NCBI RefSeq assembly: GCF_032362555.1
Contig: NC_083514.1
Coordinates: forward strand, 8,727,001-8,791,000
Length of the DNA: 64,000 nucleotides
Source of the DNA: Amyelois transitella
Taxonomy: Eukaryota; Arthropoda; Insecta; Lepidoptera; Pyralidae
Direction: 5' to 3'
Shown: one piece after another, positions 45,933-56,700 of the stretch
Layout: each line of letters starts with the position of its first letter
Numbering within the stretch: position 1 is the stretch's first letter
The notes under the pieces: generated by a model
What the model saw: the letters and a program-made list of their open reading frames with translations, nothing else
What the model was told of the DNA's origin: nothing
Databases searched by the model: none
Position numbers and translations under genes: made by a program

Positions 45933-46600
45933 TCTATACTAATATTATAAAGCTGAAGAGTTTGTTTTGTTTGTTTGTTTGTTTGTTTAAACGCGCTAAT
46001 CTCAGAAACTACTGAACCGATTTGAATAATTCTTTCACTGTTAGATAGTCTATTTATCGAGGAAGGCTATAGGCTACATTTTATCCCGGATTTCCTACGG
46101 GAAACGTCAAAAATGCAGGTGAAAGTTGAATGAGTCGGCCATCTGCGAGCTTTCCACGCAAACGCTGCGCAAACCAACAAAGATATAGTAAAACAATGTA
46201 CTAAAGATGTGAAGTACTCATTTTTTGCCACAAAAAAGTCCGCGAGAGCATATATCTATCTCTTAAGGTTTACTTACAATAACCACTTTTATGTTCATTT
46301 TTAAGATTATTTTTTCATTATAAACATAAGTTATTTTGAAACCAATTTTCTTTAATTTAGTATTAATCCTTATCCAAATAAATATGTTCATTACTTTCGA
46401 CTTTTCATGAAGACTAAAATTGCCATTTACAGTATATAAATCAGACGAATAGGTTTTGAGATATAGTCGTTATAAGTAATTTGCAGCGAAACATTTAATA
46501 CGGCGAACCAGCGTTCTTTCTAATACGCGTGACCGCCTGAAAAATAAATATGATGCCCAAAATAACTATTCCACGCGGACGAAGTCGCGGGCACAGCTAG
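45933..46600 (+). mobile_element. Non-autonomous Helitron (Lep1-like), 668 bp
   Basis: It begins TCTATACTAATATTATAAAG directly after an A. It ends GCACAGCTAG directly before a T, with the CTRR-type terminus of Helitrons and a short GC hairpin (CGCGGACGAAGTCGCG) just upstream. Insertion between A and T without target duplication is the Helitron hallmark. Internally it has a (TTTG)n run near 45961 and the familiar lepidopteran segment CTATTTATCGAGGAAGGCTA. No ORF. A 3'-end fragment of the same family is at 56508-56562. Confidence 0.85.
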
Positions 46601-48900
46601 TACTTACATAATAACAAAATACAGATTGTGCCCAGCACAATTATTTAATCAACCAACCATTGAGTCAGAGAAAACTTGATTCTTGGATAAAAACTGAATA
46701 AGTAATAGATAAGTATATTACTTATATATAGTCACAGGGTGATTTTGTTTTAGTCACAATATTTATCTACTAAGCCAAAGTTCGTTGACTGAACCCTAAA
46801 AAATGGCTACTTCCGTGTCTGGAAGCGGTGTCTGTATTTATCAGCGGTGGCGCCTACGCTCAGCAGAAATAAATAGACTGAACATAGGCCAAACAATAAT
46901 AAATAACACGTTCCCGCCCCCATCATATTTTGAAGAGGAAACTAGACAAAAAATGAAGATACCTACCGAAAAATAATCGCTGGTTCGCTTTGTAATGACG
47001 TGAAAAAGGACGGTGACAGTATTTCGCGCGATAAAATCGGCGTCGCGCGTGTCATGCTTATAGGGGCAGGGTCCAAACCAGCTTGAAGCTGTGCTGGTGT
47101 CAGTTCGTGTAATTTCCATGGATTTAGCCTGTAAAACGATCTTGAGGACCGCGCTGGACATTCAATTTTGTTATTTGATCTACTTACGCATTATCGCCAT
47201 AGTACGCCACGATGACTGATGATGATTTTTAGATTTTAGTATTTCTGCCTACCTCACGCCTATTAACCTGACCCTGCCGTCGTTACCGAAGCACAAGTAA
47301 TTAATGTATCGAAACAAATCTGCTAATTGCGCCCAGCTTCCGCAGTCTATATTCTGGCAATGCTACGGAAAGCGAATGACGCCAGCATTAAACCCACCTG
47401 TTTATTTCAGTTAGGGAGTCGCCCAAAAATTTTTACTAAAACATAGATGTCGTCATCTCCCTAGTGATTGTCTGTCCCAGGAGTGCCTATGGGATCCACT
47501 TAGACCACCATCCAGAATTGAGTAAGTCAAGTTTTTATCGAAAGAGACTTCCATTTGTCGTCATCTGAAATACAATGCATTTCCCTCACGATACTTTCCA
47601 TCACCCTAAAAGCATTGGCTACGGCTATTAGGAAAATCTCTGATAAATAAAAGTAGCGAATGTTACGTTTATAACATCCGAAACGGCTACCGACGACCTA
47701 TATATGCTATGTCATTGACTACTTTTATTTGTACGGACCACACAGTGGTGACATCTAAAACTTATCAACCAATCCCAGCGGAAGAAAGTGAAGCGCGCAA
47801 TCAATAGTATAGCGCAGAGACTAAATCGCGCAATCAGAATTTCAAAGGATTGAAGCATACTGACTCGAAATCGTAAAAGACGCGGTTCCCCGCAGGCATA
47901 ACACCTAAAATTAAACTTACGCCAGGAAGATGTTCGTCGGCGGTAGAGTCCGAAACTTCGCTCCCGCTACACATACCTACTGTTAAATATTGAAAAAAAA
48001 TCACAAAAAAGCGTGATCGCTCCAACCTAACCCACGCTTTCTTCCTTTGTATCTTATTATTTGCAGATCAACCTTGGGCTATTTGCGTCGATCAAGCCCG
48101 CGCGAAAATATATATCAACTTTTTAAATATACGAACAACTGCCCGAATCGTGAACACCTGTAGGCATACAAGTCTGCTTGGACAGATGCCAGATTGATAA
48201 GAACAGGGAATTTATTGAAACAACATTGTAAGGAACGTATAATGATATGAAACCAGTTGGAATTAATTCAATCCAATGATATGCCCAGCCATACTGTGTT
48301 GTCAAAATAGATTATAGTTTTAATGGCGAGTTGACATGATAGTCTGGGTATGTTTTGTTGCACAAACTTGCCTTTGATACGAATATATAATTAGTGGTAA
48401 TTAACATACAAAATATCTTTAAGATTACCCGTATACCCAGTGACAGAGTGGTTACAATTAATGATTCCAAAATCGAACTTCTAGTTAATTATAATAACTG
48501 ATCTTAAATGCGGTGGAAATTATAAAGAAATATGCGTTTACAAACGTTTAAAATTATATTGCATTTACTATTACAAAAGTACCATATTTTCTACTTTGAG
48601 AGGTGGCTACGGTTTTCAAACAACGTTGTACAAATTTTTAAGACGCTTACGCTTACAAGGCAGTTTTATAATACCTAGATGGAAAATCTTTGGGTGTGGT
48701 CTATGTGTATGTGCTACAGTCCAGACTTCCTGTGACCGATATAATAATATAATACTTAATTCTATGATGTTCAACACTTTGTCGACATTTCCATTTTTGC
48801 ATTAACTTTTCGTCATGTAAAAATTAAATGAATCAGATTAGCTGTCTATTATTCAAGACTTCAAATTTAAATTTCTACTCTGCCCAGCCATCCTCACATC
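46601..48900. other. Intergenic DNA with no supported gene
   Basis: Includes a moderately GC-rich stretch at 46800-47450. The longest frame is 106 codons on the minus strand (46841-47161). It has no recognisable domain and no supporting splice sites. Confidence 0.5.
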
Positions 48901-48909
48901 ATTTCTCAT

Positions 48910-49058
48910 GGCTTTCAGCGGACTCCATTTGCAGCCGTCGGGGCCATCAGCGCCGGCGCAGACGCACTATCAATAACGCCATCTGCCAAAAAGCCGAAAC
49001 AGATTGCTTGCAGTTCTACGATTTTCAAGAGCAACTGAATAAGAAAACTAAGCTATAA
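48910..49058 (+). other. Unassigned exon-like patch
   Basis: A GC-rich island in AT-rich DNA, preceded by an acceptor-like TTCTCATGGCTTTCAG ending at 48919. Two forward frames stay open. One reads DSICSRRGHQRRRRRTINN... and ends KKTKL at 49058. The other reads TPFAAVGAISAGADALSITP..., ending earlier. I recognise neither. It could be a terminal exon of an unannotated transcript, or chance. Confidence 0.2.
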
Positions 49059-50354
49059 TGGTGCGTTAGTTTCAATAAAAACTTTTTTTGCAAAATTATT
49101 CTTTAGTGTTAGTTGTAATTTCGTCAATTTCGTATCTAGTCTTATAACTTTAGAACCCATCAAAAAATATCAAAACTTTCTGAGACTTAAGCCAGCTACA
49201 AACATGATTTAAGCAAGTTATATCAAAATTAAAATGCTTTGGCAATTCAGACACAGACGACGACGATATCCCAATATACTTATACCTAGTGTGAGAGTCA
49301 CTTTTCAAAAAAGAATAATTATAACAGTGAACAGTAACTGGCTGATTATGGTTAGAATTTTTCAGAATCCCAATATACTTAATAAGAATAAATAGGCAAT
49401 AAATAATACTTATCACAAAACGATAATTAAATAATAAACCCACAGTACATTACACAAGGGCATATCCATCGACGAAAAAACCTTTAACAACGAAAATATC
49501 TTCGCAATAATAAATAATTTTCAGCCGCAGTCTGTCAGCAGCTCTTCATCAAAAATATGAAAACATTGTTACAAAATATCTGAAAAATATTCCGCCTGTT
49601 TTTATTTTCCTTTCTATAAGATGTATGGTTACATTAATTGGAATAAGTAGGTCGTGAAAGTCTCCGTTCGTCACAATAAAGTGTTCGGATTTCCGCTCGG
49701 ACTGTGTTTTTGTCCAATATAATTTTAGTGCCTCGTTAACATGTCTTTTCCACCGATACGTGAGATTTAAATCTTTCTGTGAATGTTTTATAACAACCAA
49801 AACAATAAATAATTTTATTTGGACGACGGAAAAAATTAAATTTGAGAAATATCGATCAGACTGTGTCTATATTCTGATATTCCACGGCTGATTTGTCCTA
49901 AGTGGACCTCGGACCTTCCAACTTAAACCTGGAAGAAATACTTAGTGCTTGGTTTCACTGCTCAAAAACAAAACAATTCCATCTTCCGGCCTTAAAAATA
50001 CCTTGTTTTAAAAAAGGAACTTTAATAAGATGCCAAATTCATCTGTCTGCGAACTTCCATTTTGTTTCAGCATTTCACAAAATGGCGGCCGTGCTCGTAA
50101 AACAGATTAAACACTCAATCCCTGCCGTTCCCGACCTTCGTTTCGCATTCCACCACTGTTTATTTACCCAAACGCAAATTTTGTTTACATTTCCCGTGCA
50201 ATGATATACAACGTACTTTAAATAGTCACCACTGCATTGCCAAGAACCGTTTTCTCTGTTTTAATGGGAAAATTGCTTTTGACGTCATTTCATACACTCA
50301 ATTACCTTCTTCTTCGCTACCTTCCCTATCCCATTCTTCACCACAGTATACTTA
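49059..50354. other. Intergenic DNA with no supported gene
   Basis: AT-rich. Frames at 49150-49443 (-), 49549-49800 (-) and 49902-50204 (+) show no domain, membrane-protein pattern or splice context. Confidence 0.5.
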
Positions 50355-50488
50355 TTCATACATACATATGTACATAAAATTACGCCTCTTTCCCGGAGGT
50401 GTAGGCAGAGACTACATCTTTCCACTTGCCACGATCTCTGCATACTTCCTTCGCTTCATCCACGGGTACTCTTGACCTGACCCTTATT
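50355..50488 (-). repeat. Dispersed repeat family B, well-preserved copy
   Basis: CATACATACATATGTACATAA, ACGCCTCTTTCCCGGAGGTG, CATCTTTCCACTTGCCACGA, TCTCTGCATACTTCCTTCGC, ATCCACGGGTACTCTTGACC. It is the reverse complement of the copy at 35086-35212. Confidence 0.85.
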
Positions 50489-50826
50489 TAAGTATTTATA
50501 TCCTGTCATTTTCATTGTTGATACACAATTAATTTCACAAATGATACATTGGATATTGATGAAATTTCGGCAAAGTAGAGAAATCACATCTATACAAATA
50601 CGTATTTATATCTTTAGTCCAAAAATCGGTTTCTACACTGAACCTTTATTGAAACCTCGCTTGAAAACTTCGGCAAAGCCCTGATCAAACTATAATAGAA
50701 CCATTACTAGACTCGTGGGATTCAAATCCCAATATAGTTTGTAGTAGTCTGCAAATACAAAACTTCTGGACTAAGTTATTTATTACATACTGATGTTTAA
50801 TTGATTTATGATTTTTATTATTACAG

Positions 50827-51119
50827 AATTACTATACATTGATGGCCCAACAGAAGGCTCTAACGAAGACAAAGCAGTGATAGTTCTCCATAAATTTGTC
50901 TTTTTCCGCTTTGCTGCTGATAATTTAGTATTTCAACAGCAAAGTGAAAAGGTCTCCTTTATGAGAACTTGCTCCGAATCATGTGACGTTATCACGATCA
51001 AGACGATGAAGAAGAAGAAAAAAGAAGATGAAGACCTAAGCCCAAGGCCTTGGTCTGATGAAGACCGGCCGAAATTGGCAAATAGATTAGAAGCTACTTT
51101 TAATAATAAAGCTTGGTAA
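50827..51119 (+). CDS. Unrecognised ORF, possibly a terminal exon
   Basis: Open frame following an acceptor-like ATTTTTATTATTACAG and ending in TAA at 51117-51119. It reads ELLYIDGPTEGSNEDKAVIV... then TIKTMKKKKKEDEDLSPRPWSDEDRPK..., finishing FNNKAW. The lysine-rich then acidic composition is unusual for random AT-rich DNA. I recognise no domain, find no upstream exon, and see no poly(A) signal I would insist on. It may be a fragment of a mobile element or a chance frame. Confidence 0.2.
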
Positions 51120-53793
51120 GGTGAACCAATCACAGAGCTCCATTTTTTGCGAACGTAACCTAATTGGTCGATTTCTATTCTAGCGTGTATCAACTTAACT
51201 CAGTTTCTGTGAAAACAAATACACAACATACAATAAACCTTTATTTTAAACCGTTCTGTTCCAGTTACGAAACGAACACGTAAGTTTCGCTTAGATTTAT
51301 AAACGTATTAAACATTTAAATAGATTTAACGAGGTCCTAATCGTATCCCGAATATATTTATGTTAAATTACACCACACAATTTTATGGACAGCGAACTGA
51401 TGTTACACAGATTTTTATTCCGATATATTTGTAGCAACAAACCAGTTTTTAGACTTCCTATTTCCTTCGCACTCGCAGCTTCGTCGTGGGGTATATACAG
51501 AAGTTGAATGACTATCCCACTGCCACCCATGGCTCTGCCAAACTGAGTTATACGAGCTGAATCATGGGAGGAGTACGTTGCTCTAACAATTGCTGTCTGT
51601 CAACAGCGCACCCTTTATTGACTACCTACATAATCTTTATATTGCCTTTTATTTCTGTTCTCATCCCCTATGCTAGGGCTGAAGATATACGTTGTTGTGA
51701 CATCACTAATGTCACACACCAACTGTCAATCAATCAATGTCAATTTTGTACTTATTCTTTAAATATGGGCGGAAAATAGGCACTTCTCTTAAATTAGCGA
51801 CGGCGCAGTAAATTAAGGGATTCAGGCCAGCATAACGCCATGAAATTCTCTAGATATTTGCACCGCTGTTTATGTATGAGTAAATCATATTTATTTTAGG
51901 AAAAAATGTATGTAGACTTAACGTCGCTCGCAAATCAGCGGTTACCCCGCAAAACTATAAATTGTGGATTTGCACCATTTGATTTATTTCGAGATTGCGT
52001 AAATAACCCACTTCCCTCGAGTTAATCTAAAAATATATTATGAGACTAATGCATAAAAATTTCCAAGTCTAGATAGTCAAACGTAAGAACTACGTCAAAT
52101 CATGTAAAGTGTTACATATATTTTGCAGTTTGCTGTCTTAAGTGAATTCTGATTTTTGAATATAAGTAAGAAAGTAAATGCTTTATTGTTCACTAAAGAA
52201 TTACATTACAAATATAAAACAGTAGTACAGTACAAAGACGGGATTGTACCTAAGTGGGATCTCTTCCAGCCAACCTGACAATAAGAGGATCGCATACGAA
52301 ATTGAGGTAAGGGTGAACAACAGGTCATTTACGAGGTATGATGCTTAAGAATGCTTAATTGTAGATACACTTTAATGAGTGAGTAGTTTGGGTCACTGGT
52401 TTAGGTATCCGACAAGCATGAAAAAACAAAAGCTGCCTTTTCCAAGATTAAGGTCCGCCCGCGGACATACATGGGACATCTCCATCATTAACCAAAGCGT
52501 GTTGGCACAGCTAAAACAGATTCTGGATAACGTACATTACATTCATTGCTAACCGATGATACGGTGATGGAAATGTCGAAAGCCGCACATTGATGCATGT
52601 AAATCCATGTAAAGGTTGCGGAGGTCAGGCAGGAATCGCTAAGTGTTTACAGCTGAGTTACCCAATCCATGGTCACAGGCGGACCATGAGCTCTTCTCCA
52701 TGTAGGTGAGTTGAATTATACGTTATGATGGAAGAGAGTTAGTTTTCCAAATGATTGAGTCATGGTTACTCAAAAAAGTGCAAAATTATAATATTTGTAT
52801 GAATAATGTTTATTCTAAAACAAGAAAATGAAAAGAAAGTATCATCGAATTGAACATAACTTTATTAATGTAATAGGTGATATTTTATAACTAAATTACA
52901 AATATATACAAAATCAAATGCAACAATTAAACCAAAAACAACTATAAAACATTTTTTGAACGCTTAAATTTCTGAACCGTTAAAACTTATAAACCTACTC
53001 ATCGTGTGGAACGTAAATGATGCGTTTATCTTTCAACTGAATGAAGTTTTTAAAGATCTACTAAGCTATAGGTGACAGGTAAATCTTGACCATATTTATA
53101 GCAGGGCTGTCAATGAGGGCGCTAGTTCTGCGTTTGATATAGCAATACCTACCCCTCCGGGAAAAAGGCATTATTTTATGTATGTATGTATGTTATATCT
53201 TGTCCGGCAAATAATTTTAATTTTGACAGCTCAATTAGTGACTATTACAAAGGTTACCGATGCGATTAAATAAATAACAATGTTAGTAGATAAATGCAAT
53301 AGAATACAATCTGAATATTTTAAACGACTTATTTTAAAGTTGATTTTCACAAAACGTTTAACGTAGAAGGTAGAACTGCAGCGGCTGCTGTCAAAACAAA
53401 ATAAAAGAATGGACAAGGTATAAATCGTATTCACTAACAGTGACTCTTGTTATTTTGATTTAAACCGATTTGATTTAGATGATGTATAGTAATAAAAGGA
53501 GCCATTAACAAGATTGACCACTTATTAGCGTTGGATTATGGTATGCTATATTCTGGTCAAACTTTAGACAGACACGCAACTTATTATATTGTACACTTTC
53601 AGAAGCGACAGCAATTTATATAAAAGTATTTTTTGACCTCTATGTGAAGTCAGTTAACAAAGTTGAGAAATAAAGAATTCGTTTCTGACATCTGACCGCA
53701 TCTTATAGCGCCATCTAGTATCGGAAACTAAGATTCAATTCGGGTCGCTGAGTCTTAACTCGGAACAGTAAAGTACTAATATTATTCCTTACT
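51120..53793. other. LSG1 3'-side intergenic DNA with repeat scraps
   Basis: Contains a LINE 3'-end-like fragment (about 52175-52275), a GTTGCGGAGGTCAGGCAGG repeat piece (about 52610-52700) related to 16225-16300, and a family B tail (53147-53193). The 71-codon frame at 51564-51779 has a hydrophobic middle but nothing recognisable. Confidence 0.5.
53708..53721 (-). promoter_or_regulatory. CTCF-like motif between convergent genes
   Basis: On the minus strand it reads ATACTAGATGGCGC. This matches the vertebrate CTCF core CCASYAGRKGGCRS at 12 of 14 positions. It lies 73 bp past the LSG1 stop codon. CTCF is conserved in insects, but a single 14-mer is weak evidence, and similar GCGCCATCTAG strings also occur in lepidopteran repeats. 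Confidence 0.35.
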
Positions 53794-56700
53794 TTAGTGC
53801 TCATCTAAATGTGCGTAGACTCTCCTTAGTTTTTCTCTCTTGTTCTTATTTGCGTGTTTCTTCTCTAATTTCCAGGGCTTCCCGGTTTGGCCGTCGGCGA
53901 GTTGGGCACCGACTACACTGCAAGTGATAATTTTCTTTATGTACAATAGAATAAGATACATTTTTGAGGAGATTTATTTGTACTGTAATAAAAAATTATG
54001 TGTAATAAATATATTTGGCTACAAGTATATGCTCGCGGCTCTGCTCGCGTAAAAGGAAACCCCTGTTATCTTTGTTTCCGTGGAGGTTTCAGGAAATGCT
54101 TTAAGTGCTTTTATTTATTAACCGTGTGGTTTTCAGCACTTTAGTGTATCTTTCTCATGGATGTCGTAAAAGGCTACTAAGGGATAGGCGTGTAAACCAG
54201 GGACCTCTTGTAGACAATGGGTAGCCACCTGTTACTATTTGACTCTCAATTTCATCATGAAACTATACAGCTGAGCGTAGCCTTTCAGTCTTTTCGAGCC
54301 TATTGGTCCGCTACCCGCAAGGGATACAGACGCGATTATATGTATGTATTTATTTACCAATTCATTTAAACAGAATTGATTAACACAAGAAGTAAAAGTA
54401 GTACATTAGTTCTTCTTATTCCTAAAGAAATCTTTTCCAACAGACCCGAGACAGAGGACATGATGAAAAGGATGTTATGGTACCTTAACACCCTACTGTA
54501 CCTTTTCCAAGGAAGAAACATGACAAATTTAACAAATTTTCAGCAGCGATACATGGTTGACTTAAGTCCGACATGACAAAACATGCCCCAAAGATTAATT
54601 AATCTCTAGTTATTACCACATTATTAATTTATTATGCAGAACACCTGAGTATATGTGGACATGACACATAACATGCAATAGATTTAACGCCCTTGTTTTC
54701 TACAGGATGTTTCGAAAACGCATCGATAATTTATTTCAAAGCTCCATCTATTGACATTTCTGTGTAATAATAATGATTATTTAAGCCGTTTGTTCTGAAG
54801 TAGAAAAGAACATGTTTCAATTGTACCGTAAATGTCGGAACTTGCAACTTAATAATAAAATATATAAAATTAAACCTATTTTGGACTTGATCAAGGCTTT
54901 CGGTGGATGTGTAGACGACAGTCGTTTTGTGTAAAAATCAGTTTGTTTAAGCCTACGGATTCACACAGAGCTTAGAATGCACAGAAAAATATGATATGCA
55001 AGTCAATTGACGTAAAGCTTTAGATATTGAAGGCGTGAAAGAAATGTCGAAAACAATTGAGAACACATAAAAACTTGCCGTTTCTTAACTTAATTATCTA
55101 GATCCTACCTTCATGGGATAAATCTGCCATTGCAATTGATTTATTTATTATTTAACTATGTACTATTACTTGTAACTGTGTAAATTTTTGTGCAAAAAAG
55201 ATATTACACACAAACAAAGATGTAAAATAACCTATTTCGGGAAATATACTTACTCCACTTTCATTTCGTGATTGTTTATCTAAACTAATGAGTGGCTTCA
55301 ACCGTTTTCACACATCAGATGGAACTATTCTACATCTATGTCGGTGTTAACCAGTGAACCGTTGTTCAGAATGTTTGTAAAATTTAATACAAAACCTCCT
55401 TACATGTCACTGGCCAGTGAGAGAAATTGAATATGTTTTGTTTCATAATGGAACCTAATGAAAATAATTCAAAATTGTATTACGACGCAATAGTTCACGA
55501 GTGCATGTTTACATTTAATATAATAAATAAGTACAAATATTGTTAAATCCAGTGCAATAATACAGATTTCTTAGTTTCATGTACCAAAAGTTTATTTAAC
55601 CCGACTTATTTCCCTTTTTTTCAAGTGACAAACATATTTATTAGTTCATCAATAAACAACCGTTTTAAATCACCCTGTATAACACACGCAACGATCCGCA
55701 ACTAGTTTTAGAGCAATTTTCACGATCGTTAACCCCCCGGCGGCGTGTCGTAAAGAAAACTTTATGAATTAACAGTTGGCAGCCGGCCACCGTTACCATT
55801 CCGTCTTCAAGCTTATTTAGGTTACCCTTATATCAAATTGATAATATAATATACGGCTATATCTCTTTCATCTCGACCGTTATAAATAATATTGTTTTCA
55901 TTTGCACACCTCCTAGATTCGAGAAATGATTTAAATTAAGTATCTCGAGTGGAGCGCGCATTTTGCTAAAAGCACGTAGAAAAAGAAGTGACGAAAGTGA
56001 TAACAGATTGTCATTATCCACTTACCCAAGAACAGGTTTCCCTTTTACATGCGAAGTGCTTTTTTTCATCGCGAAGAACGCGCTGTCAATTTCGGCAGAT
56101 TTGTTCAGCCAGCCCTGAAACAAACAGAGATGTTAAAATTAAGACTCCTGCTAGCAGAAGTGTGGTTTGATTCATGGCACTAATAGAAAAAAGAATAGAA
56201 CCACTCTCTCCCTCCTCTCTTTCACATGGATGTCGTAAAAGGCGACTAGAGGATAGGCTTATAAACTTGGGATCCTTTTAGGCGATGGGCTAGCAACCTG
56301 TCACTATTAGAATCCACTATTTGGCCTTTCAGTCTTTTAAAGACTGTTTGTTTTGTCTACCCCGCAAGGGATATAGACGTGATTATATGTATGTATGCAA
56401 GCAGAAGATTTGGAACCTTATCGGTTATCACGCTGCAACTATAAGGAGCGAAGAAATAATGGAGAATGTGAAAAAAACGGGGTAAATTATTCATCCTAGA
56501 GGGCTTCAATGATGCCCAAAATAACTATTCCACGCGGAAGATGTCGCGGCCACAGGTAGTAATAGCAAAATGTGGCACATAAATACGGATTCCTAACGTA
56601 GACAGAGCCTGTCAAAGAGGTTATTATGTTTGTATGTAACATTTAATTGGATTGCGGACTACTATTACAATACAACATACCTCGACCATCCTCGCCTCTC

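Noticed and set aside
46841-47161. 106-codon minus-strand ORF in a GC-richer patch
   Set aside because: No recognisable family and no supporting exons on either side.
49902-50204. 100-codon plus-strand ORF
   Set aside because: Composition and context fit a chance frame; no motif found.
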